Source of the DNA: PALSA-600 sp037142875
GTDB lineage: Bacteria; Actinomycetota; Thermoleophilia; Gaiellales; Gaiellaceae
Length of the DNA stretch: 64,000 bases
Direction: 5' to 3'
Assembly (NCBI GenBank): GCA_037142875.1
Contig: JBAWZV010000002.1
Span: 1-64,000, forward strand
Shown: one piece after another, positions 43,870 to 53,036 of the stretch
How positions within the stretch are numbered: the stretch's first letter is position 1
Layout: every line of letters begins with the position of its first letter
Position numbers and translations under genes: made by a program
Notes under the pieces: generated by a model
Told to the model about the DNA's origin: nothing
Database searches by the model: none
Seen by the model: only the letters and a program-made list of their open reading frames with translations

Positions 43870-45195
43870 GTGCGCCGCTACCACCTGACTACCTTCGGCT
43901 GCCAGATGAACGCTCACGACTCCGAGCGGATCAAGGGCATGCTCGAGGAGCTCGGGCTCGGTGAAGCGCCGACGCCCGCCGAGGCCGACGTGGTCGTGTT
44001 CAACACCTGCACGATCCGCGAGAAGCCCGACACGAAGCTCTCCGCCTATCTCGGTGAGGCAGCGGCGCGAAAACGCGAGGACCCCGATCGCATCATCGCC
44101 GTCGGCGGCTGTTACGCCGAGGCGCAGCGCGAGCGCATCTTCGAGCTGTACCCAGACGTTGACGTCGCGTTCGGCCCAGGCTCGATCGCGCACCTCGGTG
44201 AGTGGCTCGGTGCCGGGGGTATCGGTGTCGCGCGTGGCCGCTTCGGGCTCGACGAACGCGCCTTCGCTTCGACGCTTCCGACGCATCGCGAGCGAGCGTT
44301 CCAGGGCTGGATTCAGGTGTCGATGGGCTGCAACTCAACCTGCTCGTACTGCATCGTGCCGTCGGTTCGCGGCCGCGAGCAGAGCCGGCGGCCTGGTGAG
44401 ATCGTTGCCGAGGCCACCACGCTTGCGGCCGAGGGCGTTCGCGAGATCACGCTCCTCGGCCAGAACGTGAACTCGTGGGGGCGCGACCTGCTGCCCGACA
44501 TCCGCACCGAGTTCGGCGAGCTGCTCCGCGCCTGCGACGCGATCGACGGGATCGAGCGGATTCGCTTTACCAGCCCGCACCCCAAGGACTTCCGCGACCC
44601 CGTGATTGCGGCGATCGCAGAGTGCGACGCGGTGTGCGAACAGATCCACCTGCCGCTCCAGTCGGGCTCGGCTCGGATCCTCAAGGCGATGCGACGCACG
44701 TACACCCCCGAGCGGTACCTGACGCTCGTCGAGCGGATGCGGAGTGCGATTCCCGATGTGGCGTTCGGCACCGACATCATCGTTGGCTTCCCAGGGGAGA
44801 CCGAGGAAGACTTCGAGGGAACGCTCGCAGTCGTCCGCGAGGTCGGATTCGACAGCGCCTACACGTTCGTCTACTCACCCCGCAACGGCACGGATGCCGC
44901 AACGATGGCCGATCAGGTGCCGCACGAGATCAAGATCGAGCGGATGGAGCGGCTCGTCGAGCTGACGCAGTCGATCGCCCGCGATCGCAACACCGCCCGT
45001 ATTGGACGTATGGAGGAGGTGCTCGTCGAGGGTGTCTCGCGCACCGACGGCGCGCTCCTGCGCGGCAGGACGCGGCGCAACACGACCGTCAACTTCACCG
45101 GCACCGCTTCGGCTGGCGAGTTCGTTCCGGTCAAGATCGAGTCGGCGACATCGACCACGCTCCGCGGCACCCAGGAAGCTCTCGTTGTTGCCTGA
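43870..45195 (+). CDS. miaB: tRNA (N6-isopentenyladenosine(37)-C2)-methylthiotransferase MiaB
   Basis: 441 residues. The N-terminal methylthiotransferase domain has three cluster Cys (TFGCQMN, FNTCTIREK, GGCYAEA); the radical-SAM domain has CNSTCSYC in SMGCNSTCSYCIVP; FTSPHPKDF, LPLQSGSARILKAM and a C-terminal TRAM domain follow. It adds methylthio to i6A37 in tRNAs, after MiaA; miaA lies one gene downstream, with an epimerase gene between. Confidence 0.96.
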   Translation: MRRYHLTTFGCQMNAHDSERIKGMLEELGLGEAPTPAEADVVVFNTCTIREKPDTKLSAYLGEAAARKREDPDRIIAVGGCYAEAQRERIFELYPDVDVAFGPGSIAHLGEWLGAGGIGVARGRFGLDERAFASTLPTHRERAFQGWIQVSMGCNSTCSYCIVPSVRGREQSRRPGEIVAEATTLAAEGVREITLLGQNVNSWGRDLLPDIRTEFGELLRACDAIDGIERIRFTSPHPKDFRDPVIAAIAECDAVCEQIHLPLQSGSARILKAMRRTYTPERYLTLVERMRSAIPDVAFGTDIIVGFPGETEEDFEGTLAVVREVGFDSAYTFVYSPRNGTDAATMADQVPHEIKIERMERLVELTQSIARDRNTARIGRMEEVLVEGVSRTDGALLRGRTRRNTTVNFTGTASAGEFVPVKIESATSTTLRGTQEALVVA

Positions 45196-45232
45196 TCCGC
45201 GCCCGCTCCCGGCTCTGTGGCAGGGTTAGGTA

Positions 45233-46240
45233 ATGCGCGTCCTCCTCACCGGCTCGTCGGGCCAGATCGGAACGAACCTCGCGCTGCGTCTGCGGCGCGA
45301 AGGCCACACCGTCTTCGGCGTCGACAAGCGCATCAACAGCTGGACGAAGGAGTTCGACACGCTGCACCAGGATCTCGCCGGGCACTACGCGGCGTTCCAC
45401 GGCGGTGTCAACGGTGTCGAGTACCCGGAGGTCGACATCGTCGTCCACCTGGCGGCCCACGCGAAGGTGCACCAGCTCGTGCGCCAGCCGCATCGTGCGC
45501 TCGAGAACGCGATGATGACCTTCAACGTCCTCGAGTACTGCCGTGAGCTCGAGCTCCCCCTCGTGTTCTCCTCGACCCGCGAGGTCTACGGCGACGTCCA
45601 TCGCTTCGAGGAGTACGGCGAGGCAACCGCGGACTTCGCCTTCACCGAGAGCCCGTACTCGGCCTCGAAGATCGCGTCGGAGGCGTTCATCTACTCGTAC
45701 GCGCGCTGCTACGGGCTCAAGTACCTCGTCTTCCGTTTCTCGAATGTCTACGGCCGCTACGACAACGACCTGCACCGCATGTCACGCGTGTTGCCGCTTT
45801 TCATCCACCGGATGATGCGTGACGAGCCGATCGTGATCTACGGCGGCGAGGACAAGGTGCTCGACTTCACCTACATCGACGACTGCATCGAGGGGATCAC
45901 GCGCGGCATCGTCGCGCTCTCCTCCGGAGCCGTCGAGAACGAGACGATCAACCTCGCCTATGGGCAGGGCAACACCCTCGTGCGTGCCGCGGAGCTGATC
46001 GCCAACGAGCTCGACGTGACCCCGCAGATCAGCTACGAGCGCTCGCTCCTCGGTGAGGTGACGCACTACGTCGCCGACATTCGCAAGGCGCGTGAACGAC
46101 TCGGCTGGGAGCCGCAGACCTCGCTCGATGAAGGCATCCCAAAGGCCGTCGCGTGGTTCAAGGAGTGGCGCAGCAGCCATCCCGAGGAGGACCGCCACGT
46201 GGACGACGACCAGCCGAGCGGCGACCACGGCTTCAAGTAA
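45233..46240 (+). CDS. NAD-dependent epimerase/dehydratase (extended SDR, nucleotide-sugar type)
   Basis: 335 residues. NAD loop MRVLLTGSSGQIGTNLA, VVHLAAHAKVH, SSTREVYGD (Ser of the triad), and YSASK (Tyr/Lys), then FRFSNVYGRYDND and a C-terminal sugar-nucleotide domain with LDFTYIDDCIEGI. Likely a UDP-sugar 4-epimerase or UDP-glucuronate decarboxylase class; the exact substrate cannot be read off. The last ~15 residues are His/Asp-rich. It interrupts the miaB-miaA pair and may supply sugars for the glycosyltransferases of the first 11 kb (speculative). Confidence 0.85.
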   Translation: MRVLLTGSSGQIGTNLALRLRREGHTVFGVDKRINSWTKEFDTLHQDLAGHYAAFHGGVNGVEYPEVDIVVHLAAHAKVHQLVRQPHRALENAMMTFNVLEYCRELELPLVFSSTREVYGDVHRFEEYGEATADFAFTESPYSASKIASEAFIYSYARCYGLKYLVFRFSNVYGRYDNDLHRMSRVLPLFIHRMMRDEPIVIYGGEDKVLDFTYIDDCIEGITRGIVALSSGAVENETINLAYGQGNTLVRAAELIANELDVTPQISYERSLLGEVTHYVADIRKARERLGWEPQTSLDEGIPKAVAWFKEWRSSHPEEDRHVDDDQPSGDHGFK

Positions 46241-46252
46241 GCCGGCACGTCG

Positions 46253-47158
46253 GTGGAGTCCGCCCCGGCGGTGATCGCCCTCTACGGCCCAACGGCGACG
46301 GGCAAGTCGACCGTCGCCGGGATCCTGCGCGACCGGCTCGCCGGGGAGGTGATCTCGGCCGACTCTGCTGCGCTCTACGCCGGGCTTGAGACCCTCACTG
46401 CGGCACCGAGTTACCCGGCTCGCCTCACCGCGTGCGTGCCGCGCGACAGCGAGGTCTCAGTCGGGGAGTACCAGCGGCTTGCACACACCGCCATCGATGA
46501 CGTGCTGGAAGGCGGGGCGGTGCCGCTCGTTGTCGGCGGCACCGGGCTCTACCTGCGCGCGGCGCTCTCGTCGTTCACATTCCCGCCCGCCCCGGCCGAG
46601 GGCGAGCGCGAACGCTGGTCGGCCGTCTACGACGAGCTCGGCGCCGAGGGGGCGCACGTCCTGCTTGAGAGCCGAGATCCCGCCGCCGCGCTCCGGGTGC
46701 ACGCAAACGACCGCCGTCGAGTGATCCGCGCACTCGAGCTGAGTGAGGCTGGCTCGTCGCTCGCACCGCCGGTTGATCGCCTCTGGTCCGACGACATGCG
46801 TCATGAGACGGTGCTCGTCGGTCTCGACCTCCCCCTCGACCTGCTCGACGCCCGGATCGCTGTTCGTGTCGAGGAGATGGTTGCCGCCGGGGTCGTCGCC
46901 GAGGCCCGGGCAGCGTGGGCCGAACCGCTCTCTCCGACGGCGCGCAAGGTTCTCGGACTCGAGGAGTTTGCGACCCTGCCGGAGCGCGAGGCGGTCGAGG
47001 CGGTCGTGACCGCGACCCGTCGTCTGGCGCGATACCAACGCAAGTGGCTGCGTCGGCTACCGGTCGTCGCTACCCTCGCTGCCGACCGCCCACCGGAGGA
47101 GATCGCCGATGCAATTGTCGCGCTGGCAGGCACAGGGGAACGTCTATCTCGTCGCTGA
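46253..47158 (+). CDS. miaA: tRNA dimethylallyltransferase MiaA
   Basis: 301 residues from GTG 46253. P-loop LYGPTATGKSTVAG, SADSAALYAGLETLTAAP (the DSxQ-type region, here changed), VVGGTGLYLRAAL, NDRRRVIRALEL and the C-terminal RRLARYQRKWLRR. It transfers the dimethylallyl group to A37 of tRNAs reading U-starting codons. The usual SRQVY after DS reads ALYAG, a divergent form. It overlaps dapF by 50 bases. Confidence 0.9.
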   Translation: MESAPAVIALYGPTATGKSTVAGILRDRLAGEVISADSAALYAGLETLTAAPSYPARLTACVPRDSEVSVGEYQRLAHTAIDDVLEGGAVPLVVGGTGLYLRAALSSFTFPPAPAEGERERWSAVYDELGAEGAHVLLESRDPAAALRVHANDRRRVIRALELSEAGSSLAPPVDRLWSDDMRHETVLVGLDLPLDLLDARIAVRVEEMVAAGVVAEARAAWAEPLSPTARKVLGLEEFATLPEREAVEAVVTATRRLARYQRKWLRRLPVVATLAADRPPEEIADAIVALAGTGERLSRR

Positions 47159-47798
47159 AGAGGCGCTCACGCCCGATCGGGTGCGCGCGAACGCAGGCGA
47201 CTCCGACGGGATTCTCGAGGTCTCGGCACACGGCGACGACTGGCTCGAGATCACGATCTGGAATCCCGATGGCTCGACGGCCGAGATGTCGGGCAACGGC
47301 ACCCGCATCGCCGCACGGTGGCTCGCAGAGCAGACCGGCAGCCAGACCGTCACCGTGCGTGTCGGCCCGCGTGTCGTAACGGCACGGATGCTGGACGGCG
47401 GGCTCGTCGAGCAGGACATGGGGCCGGTCGTCGTCAGTGAGCCGGCGACGGTCGAGGGGATCACGTTCACGCCCGTCGACGTCGGAAACCCTCACGCGGT
47501 CGTGAACGGAGATCCGGATGATCTCCTCCGGATCGGTCCGCTCCTCGAGACGCACCCGTTCTTTCCGAACCGGACGAACGTGCAGGTAGCTCGGCGCCAG
47601 GATTCCGGCACGATCGTGGCGCGCGTCTGGGAGCGAGGAGTTGGCGAGACCGGGGCATCGGGGACGAGCGCAGTCGCTGTCGCTGCAGCCTTCGGTCAGA
47701 GGCCGGTCAGGATTGTCTTCCCGGGGGGCCCGCTCGACGTTCGATTCGAGTCCGGTTGGGCGCTCCTCACGGGGCCAGCCGTTCGCGACGAAGACTGA
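47109..47798 (+). CDS. dapF: Diaminopimelate epimerase-like protein with Ser at both catalytic Cys positions
   Basis: 229 residues, against ~270 usually. The fold is clear: AEMSGNGTRIAARW, DVGNPHAVV, FPNRTNVQVA and WERGVGETGASGTSA. In known DapF the two motifs are E-M-C-GNG and A-C-GTGA, and the two Cys are the acid/base pair; here residues 61 and 184 are Ser (TCG codons). The N-terminal GLGNDF motif is also changed (AQGNVYLV). It may be a divergent active epimerase using Ser, another isomerase, or inactive. dapD-dapC-dapE face it, so the pathway role still fits. Confidence 0.82.
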   Translation: MQLSRWQAQGNVYLVAEEALTPDRVRANAGDSDGILEVSAHGDDWLEITIWNPDGSTAEMSGNGTRIAARWLAEQTGSQTVTVRVGPRVVTARMLDGGLVEQDMGPVVVSEPATVEGITFTPVDVGNPHAVVNGDPDDLLRIGPLLETHPFFPNRTNVQVARRQDSGTIVARVWERGVGETGASGTSAVAVAAAFGQRPVRIVFPGGPLDVRFESGWALLTGPAVRDED

Positions 47799-47802
47799 CG
47801 AC

Positions 47803-47859
47803 GCCCACGCTCGATTGGCGGGCTGAGGCCGTGAGGCTCGCTTACAACGCCGCGTGGGC
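47803..47859. terminator. Possible bidirectional terminator between dapF and dapD
   Basis: GCCCACGC (47803-47810) and GCGTGGGC (47852-47859) are perfect inverse complements across a 41-base loop that itself can fold (GCC/GGC). It lies between convergent genes. Confidence 0.4.
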
Positions 47860-47868
47860 GCCCTGAGG

Positions 47869-48612
47869 TCAGCTTCCGATGCCGTATTCGCGCAACGCGT
47901 CGTTCAGCGAGGTCTTCAGGTCGGTGGTCTCGGTTCGCTGACCGATGATCAGCGCGCACGAGAGGTTGTACGTCCCCGCGGCGAACTCCTTCGGGCGCGT
48001 GCCAGGCACGACGATCGAGCGCGGGGGAACGTAGCCCCTGTACTCGACGGGCTCCTCACCGGTGACGTCGATGATCGGCACGGACGCCGTCAGCGAGACG
48101 TTCGGTGCCAGGACGGCCTCTCGACCGATACGCACACCCTCGGTGACGATGCAGCGTGAGCCGAGAAACGCGCCATCCTCGACGATCACGGGGCTGGCTC
48201 CGGGCGGCTCAAGCACACCGCCGATCCCGACGCCGCCCGCGAGATGGACGTTCGCCCCGATCTGCGCACCGGAGCCCACGGTGGCCCAGGTGTCAACCAT
48301 CGTGTTCGGGCCGACCCATGCACCGATGTTGACGTACGACGGCATCATCACGACGCCGCGCGACAGGAACGAGCCGTAGCGAGCGACCGCCGGCGGCACA
48401 ACCCGGACGCCGAGAGAGGCATAGCCGGTCTTCAGCGGAATCTTGTCGTGGTACTCGAACGGCCCGATCTCACGCGTCTCCATCTGGCGCGTCCGGAAGA
48501 AGTCGAGGATCGCCGCCTGGACGTCGTCGTTGACCTTCCAGCCGCCGCCGTCGGGCTCTGCGACGCGGAGCTCACCACGGTCGAGCGCTGCGATCGTCTC
48601 TTCGGTCGTCAT
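47869..48612 (-). CDS. dapD: Tetrahydrodipicolinate N-succinyltransferase
   Basis: 247 residues from ATG 48612, overlapping the dapC stop as ATGA. Left-handed beta-helix enzyme of the E. coli-like DapD type: PPAVARYGSFLSRGVVMMPS, VNIGAWVGPNTMVDTWATVG, GGVGIGGVLEPPGASPV and IVVPGT. It succinylates the tetrahydrodipicolinate made by DapB. Order dapE-dapC-dapD on one strand gives the whole succinylase branch in one operon. Confidence 0.93.
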   Translation of the reverse strand: MTTEETIAALDRGELRVAEPDGGGWKVNDDVQAAILDFFRTRQMETREIGPFEYHDKIPLKTGYASLGVRVVPPAVARYGSFLSRGVVMMPSYVNIGAWVGPNTMVDTWATVGSGAQIGANVHLAGGVGIGGVLEPPGASPVIVEDGAFLGSRCIVTEGVRIGREAVLAPNVSLTASVPIIDVTGEEPVEYRGYVPPRSIVVPGTRPKEFAAGTYNLSCALIIGQRTETTDLKTSLNDALREYGIGS

Positions 48613-49736
48613 CGGTCTCCTCCCAGCTTTGCGGCGGCGCGTTCGCACTCGGCCTGTGTCGGTACGAGTGCCAGTCTGACGAACCCCTCGCCGGCGGCGC
48701 CGAAGAACGAGCCGGGAGCCACGAGGATCCCACGGGCCAGCAGGTCGCGGGCCGCCAGCTCTGACGGGCCGTCGACTGCGAGCCAGAGGAAGAACGACGC
48801 GTCGCCACCGGCGTCGCGGAAGCCGAGGCCCTCGAGCGCGGGGAGGAGCGTCTCGCGCTTGCGCCGGTACACGGCGCGGATCGCGTTCACGTGGGACTCG
48901 TCCGACCAGGCCGCAACCGACGCGCGCTGGACGAACTCCTGCGGCGCCGTGCCAAGCGACGGTCGAAAGGCGCGGAGCGCGTCAGCGACGTTCGCCGGGG
49001 CACACACGAACCCCGATCGGTAGCCGGTCATCGACGAGCGCTTGGAGAGCGTGTTGAACACGACGACGTTCTCACGGTCTGCGACCTGGAGTGCAGATGC
49101 GGGCGAGGCCCCGAAGTAGATCTCGGAGTAGGCCTCGTCGGAGCAGAGCAGGAACCCGTGTCGTCGTGCGCGTTCGGCAAGCTCCTCGTAGAACGACAGC
49201 GGCACTGTCGAACCTGTTGGGTTGTTCGGCGAGCAGATCCAGAAGATCGCGATCTCATCCCAGGCGTCGAAGGCGTCGAGATCCGGCAGCCAGCCGGTGG
49301 ACTCGCGCAACGGCACCGTTGTCACGGATCCGCCAGCAAACAGCGCACCGCGCTCGTACACGGGGTAGGCGGGCTCAGGAATGGCGACGAGTCGCTTGTC
49401 ACCGATGGCGATCTGCGCGAAGGTGAAGATCGCCTCCTTCGAGCCGAGCGTCGGGAGAACCTCGCACGCCGGATCGACGGTGACGCCGTAACGCATTTCG
49501 ATCCACGAGCTGATCGCCTGACGCAGCTCGTGGAGCCCGGCCGCCCTTGGATAGGACGAGACGTCGGTCATACCCGCCACGAGCGCGTCGCGGATGAACG
49601 ACGGGGTCACCTCGCGGGGATCACCAACCCCGAAGTCGATCACGTCAAGGCCGGCGGCTCGCGCCTCCGAGCGCCACTCGTCGAGGCGAACAAACGGGTA
49701 CCGCTCAAGTCCGGCGAGTATCGGGGAGAGCTCCAT
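48609..49736 (-). CDS. dapC: Succinyldiaminopimelate aminotransferase (class I/II, PLP)
   Basis: 375 residues. Fold-type I aminotransferase: FGVGDPREVTP, SYPRAAGLHELRQAIS, SPNNPTGS, LCSDEAYSEIYF, and PLP Lys in NTLSKRSSMTGYRSGF, with the terminal Arg in GFVRLALV. Its position between dapD and dapE gives the substrate: N-succinyl-2-amino-6-oxopimelate. It is similar in outline to the actinobacterial DapC. Confidence 0.92.
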   Translation of the reverse strand: MELSPILAGLERYPFVRLDEWRSEARAAGLDVIDFGVGDPREVTPSFIRDALVAGMTDVSSYPRAAGLHELRQAISSWIEMRYGVTVDPACEVLPTLGSKEAIFTFAQIAIGDKRLVAIPEPAYPVYERGALFAGGSVTTVPLRESTGWLPDLDAFDAWDEIAIFWICSPNNPTGSTVPLSFYEELAERARRHGFLLCSDEAYSEIYFGASPASALQVADRENVVVFNTLSKRSSMTGYRSGFVCAPANVADALRAFRPSLGTAPQEFVQRASVAAWSDESHVNAIRAVYRRKRETLLPALEGLGFRDAGGDASFFLWLAVDGPSELAARDLLARGILVAPGSFFGAAGEGFVRLALVPTQAECERAAAKLGGDR

Positions 49737-49741
49737 CTCCG

Positions 49742-50800
49742 CTAGATCTCGTCGGCGAGGAAGCGTGTGAGCGCCTCGTACGTCCTCACGAGCTGAGCGA
49801 TCTCGACGCGCTCATCCGCGGTGTGGGCGAGCACGGTCGTGCCGGGACCCAGGTTGACGGCGTCGAGCCCGCGTCCTGCGAAGTCGGCGACGTTCGTCCA
49901 CGCCTGCTTCGGGAGCACGTCAAACGTCCCGGCGCTGCGGAGCTTCTCGACGAGCGGCGAGTGTGCCGCGACGTGGGCAGAGGGGGAGTGCTGCACGATC
50001 TCGGCGTCGTCGCCGAGCAGCTCGCGGACTCGCGCTTCGGCCTCCTCGGGCGTGCGCGTCGGGGCGTAGCGGAAGTTGAACATGCATTCGACGCTCGCCG
50101 GGATGACGTTGAGAGCGATTCCGCCCGAGATTCGCGTGATGCTCAGCACCTCGCGGAAGACGAGCCCGTCGACGTCCACGTCGAGAGGCTCAAGCTCGAG
50201 GACGGGGCGGATTTGCTCGAAGGCGAGCTTGATGGCGTTGACCCCGAGCCACGGGCGGGCAGAGTGGGCGGACTTCCCCTCGACCACCAGGCGGACGGTC
50301 ATGTTGCCGAGGCAGCCGAGCTGGAGCGTGTTGTCGGTCGGCTCGAGGCAGATCACGAGCGCCGCATCGTCGATCGCTGGTGTTGCCTCGAACAGCGCCG
50401 GGAGCGGGTTCTCGTCGGGGCCGACCTCCTCGCGTGGGAAGAAGAGCAGGCCGAGGTCGTAGGGCAGCTCACGCCCGTGGGCCCACGCAGCAAGCTCGAT
50501 CATGACGGCGAGGCCGGCCTTCATGTCCGTCGAGCCCAGCCCGTGAACCGCGCCGTTCTCGATCCGGCCTGGGATGTTTCCCTGCGCCGGCACCGTGTCG
50601 GTGTGCCCGGCGAGGAGGACGAAAGGCTTGCCCGTGCGAGTGCCGTAGAGCACCGACTCGCCGTCGTCGTGGATGACGGGGAGCGCAACGGCCGCCTTGA
50701 CGTAGTCGTAGAGCGCAGCCTCGTTCCGCGACTCCGACGGGATGTCGACGAGGGCGAGTGTTCGGGCGGCGAGCGCCGAGGCAAGTGGATCTAGGGGCAT
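49742..50800 (-). CDS. dapE: Succinyl-diaminopimelate desuccinylase (M20 family)
   Basis: 352 residues from ATG 50800. Metal ligands: LLAGHTDTVPAQG (His, then Asp), GLGSTDMKAG, FFPREEVGPDEN (catalytic Glu and ligand Glu), CLEPTD and late VLAHTADERVE. The lid domain carries KSAHSARPW. It is the actinobacterial DapE type. It frees LL-diaminopimelate, which DapF should convert to the meso form. It starts 12 bases from the divergent hflX start. Confidence 0.93.
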   Translation of the reverse strand: MPLDPLASALAARTLALVDIPSESRNEAALYDYVKAAVALPVIHDDGESVLYGTRTGKPFVLLAGHTDTVPAQGNIPGRIENGAVHGLGSTDMKAGLAVMIELAAWAHGRELPYDLGLLFFPREEVGPDENPLPALFEATPAIDDAALVICLEPTDNTLQLGCLGNMTVRLVVEGKSAHSARPWLGVNAIKLAFEQIRPVLELEPLDVDVDGLVFREVLSITRISGGIALNVIPASVECMFNFRYAPTRTPEEAEARVRELLGDDAEIVQHSPSAHVAAHSPLVEKLRSAGTFDVLPKQAWTNVADFAGRGLDAVNLGPGTTVLAHTADERVEIAQLVRTYEALTRFLADEI

Positions 50801-50812
50801 AATGACCCCCGA
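50798..50812. promoter_or_regulatory. Tight divergent start region, dapE / hflX
   Basis: CATAAT (50798-50803) lies 8 bases before the hflX ATG (50812) and overlaps the dapE start codon on the other strand. Only 11 bases separate the two coding regions, so each promoter must lie inside the other gene. Confidence 0.45.
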
Positions 50813-52089
50813 TGATTTCACGTCCAGAGCCTGAGCGCGGGTTCGTCCTCGCGGTGCTGGCTCAGGGCGTCGATCCGGACGAGGAGCTGGCCGAGGTCGA
50901 GGAGCTCGCGCGCACCGCCGGCGTGGAGCCGATTGGCCGTATCTACCAGCACCGGCCGGCTCCCGCGCGGCGCACCTACGTGGGGAAGGGCAAGATCGAG
51001 GAGCTGAAGGCGGCCTTCAAGGAGGCCGAGGCCGACTGCCTGCTCGTGGACGGTGAGCTCGAGCCATCGCAGCAGCGGTTCCTCGAGGATCAGATCGAGA
51101 CGCGCGTGATCGACCGGACGCAGCTCATCCTCGACATCTTTGCGCAGCACGCCGTGACGTCTGAGGGGAAGCTCCAGGTGGAGCTGGCCCAGCTCGAGTA
51201 CAACCTGCCGCGGATGCGAGGGCTCTGGCAGCACCTCGAACGCCTCGGCGGCGGGGTCGGTACGAGAGGCCCGGGGGAGTCCCAGCTCGAGACCGACCGC
51301 CGCCTGGCCCGACGCCGGATCGGCGTCCTCAAGCGCCAGCTGCGTGATCTCGGTAAGAAGCGCGCGACGCGGCGGAAGGAGCGCGTCCGCACCCAGACCC
51401 CGACGATTGCACTAGCCGGTTACACGAACGTCGGCAAGTCGACGCTTCTGAACGCGCTCACCGGATCGGAGGTGTCGGTCGAGAACAGGCTCTTCGAGAC
51501 GCTCGACTCGACGACGCGCGGCTATGACTTCGCTGGCCGCCGGTATCTCGTCACGGACACCGTCGGATTCATCCGGCGCCTGCCCCATCAGCTTGTCGAA
51601 GGATTTGCCGCGACGCTGGAGGAGACGCTCGTCGCGGACATGGTCATGCACGTTGTAGATGCATCCGTCTCCGACGACCAGATCGAGACGATGGTCGCCG
51701 CGGTGAACGAGGTGCTGGCCGAGATCGGGGCGGACGACCTACCGATCGAGCTTGTCCTGAACAAGATCGACCGTGTCGATGAGATCGGCCGGCGTCGCCT
51801 CGCGAATCGCTTTCCGGGGGCGCCGCAGATCTCCGCAGGGACAGGCGAGGGACTTGAGGACTTGCAGGAGCGGATCGCCGAGCACTTCTCGGGCCGCTGG
51901 GAGCCGGCGCGGCTGCTCATTCCCTACGCGGACGGTGCGGTTCTCTCCGAGCTCTACGCGCTCGGGGCGCCGGTTGAGCTTCGGGAGGACACAGCCGACG
52001 GCGTCATGCTCGTCGCCCGGCTCTCGCATCGCGACATGCGTCGGTACGCGCGCTTCCTGATCGGAGATGCGACGCGGGAGAGCGCGTGA
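50812..52089 (+). CDS. hflX: Ribosome-associated GTPase HflX
   Basis: 425 residues. The N-terminal HflX domain has YVGKGKIEELKAA, LVDGELEPSQQRFLED and LQVELAQLEYNLPR with RGPGESQLETDRR; a coiled linker leads to the G domain: GYTNVGKSTLLNAL (G1), DTVGFIRRLPHQLVEGF (G3), NKIDRVDE (G4) and SAGTGEG (G5). HflX splits stalled or hibernating 70S ribosomes. It overlaps dut by four bases (GTGA). Confidence 0.95.
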   Translation: MISRPEPERGFVLAVLAQGVDPDEELAEVEELARTAGVEPIGRIYQHRPAPARRTYVGKGKIEELKAAFKEAEADCLLVDGELEPSQQRFLEDQIETRVIDRTQLILDIFAQHAVTSEGKLQVELAQLEYNLPRMRGLWQHLERLGGGVGTRGPGESQLETDRRLARRRIGVLKRQLRDLGKKRATRRKERVRTQTPTIALAGYTNVGKSTLLNALTGSEVSVENRLFETLDSTTRGYDFAGRRYLVTDTVGFIRRLPHQLVEGFAATLEETLVADMVMHVVDASVSDDQIETMVAAVNEVLAEIGADDLPIELVLNKIDRVDEIGRRRLANRFPGAPQISAGTGEGLEDLQERIAEHFSGRWEPARLLIPYADGAVLSELYALGAPVELREDTADGVMLVARLSHRDMRRYARFLIGDATRESA

Positions 52090-52520
52090 CCAGCCTTCCG
52101 ATCAAACGGTTGCGGCCCGACGCGGTGCTACCTGCCCGGGCGTATGCCGGCGACGCCGGCCTCGATCTGTCGGCGTGTGAACGCGTCGTGCTGGGGCCGG
52201 GGGAGCGCGCTCTCGTTCCGACCGGGCTTGCCGTCGCCATCCCCGAGGGGCATGCGGGGTTCGTCCAACCGCGTTCCGGTCTTGCCGCCAAACACGGCAT
52301 CTCGATCGTGAACACGCCCGGGCTCGTGGACTCGGGCTATCGCGGCGAGCTGCTCGTCAACCTTCTCAACACAGACCTGCGCGAGTCGTTCGTGGTCGAG
52401 CCGGGCATGCGAATCGCCCAGCTCGTGCTTGTCGAGCTGCCGTCTTTCGACCTTGTCGAGGTCGAGGAGCTGCCCGACTCGGAGCGGGGCGCGCGCGGAT
52501 TCGGGTCGTCAAAGCACTGA
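52086..52520 (+). CDS. dut: dUTP diphosphatase
   Basis: 144 residues, a trimeric dUTPase. Motifs: YAGDAGLDLSA (1), PRSGLAAKHGI (2), NTPGLVDSGYRGEL (3), GMRIAQLVLVEL (4) and RGARGFGSSKH (5, the C-terminal P-loop-like arm). It removes dUTP and supplies dUMP. Starts GTG inside the hflX end; its last A is the first base of the next ATG. Confidence 0.95.
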   Translation: MTSLPIKRLRPDAVLPARAYAGDAGLDLSACERVVLGPGERALVPTGLAVAIPEGHAGFVQPRSGLAAKHGISIVNTPGLVDSGYRGELLVNLLNTDLRESFVVEPGMRIAQLVLVELPSFDLVEVEELPDSERGARGFGSSKH

Positions 52521-52972
52521 TGGGACCGCGTATTCGCGTCTCCGCTCTGTTGCGCTGGCGTGAACGCGTCCTTCTGTGTCGGCAGGAGAAGCCCGGCAAG
52601 GAGTACTGGCTGCTGCCTGGCGGTGGCGTCGAGGGCGGCGAGACCCTGACCGAGGCGCTGAAGCGGGAGCTCGGCGAGGAGCTCGGGATCTTCGACGACC
52701 TCCTGCTCGAGGGGCCGATCGCGGTTGCGGACTCGATCGCTCCCGGCTGGGCGCCCGGTGAGAAGCACATCGTTCACATCGTCTTCGGCGTGGATCTCTC
52801 AGATCGCTCACTCGACGATGTCCAGTCGGGCGACGCAGCGATCCGCGGCCTTCGGCTCTTCTCCGCGGATGATCTCGCGGACATCGTCCTCCACCCGCCG
52901 ATCAAGCGATTTGTCGAGCGTTGGCGGCCCGGCGACCCGGCCGTCTATCTCGGGTCGCTCTGGTCGCGGTAG
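52520..52972 (+). CDS. NUDIX hydrolase
   Basis: 150 residues. The NUDIX box is GGVEGGETLTEALKREL then GEELG, all catalytic Glu present. It has VLLCRQEKPGKEYWLLPGGG before the box and a C-terminal IKRFVERWRPGD. Next to dut it might clean up nucleotides, but NUDIX substrates cannot be predicted from this. ATG start shares a base with the dut stop (TGATG). Confidence 0.88.
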   Translation: MGPRIRVSALLRWRERVLLCRQEKPGKEYWLLPGGGVEGGETLTEALKRELGEELGIFDDLLLEGPIAVADSIAPGWAPGEKHIVHIVFGVDLSDRSLDDVQSGDAAIRGLRLFSADDLADIVLHPPIKRFVERWRPGDPAVYLGSLWSR

Positions 52973-53036
52973 CGGAGGTCATCGTGTGGGCGGCATCCCC
53001 GTAGGATTCCGCCCGTTCCAGGCGAATCCAGGACGG

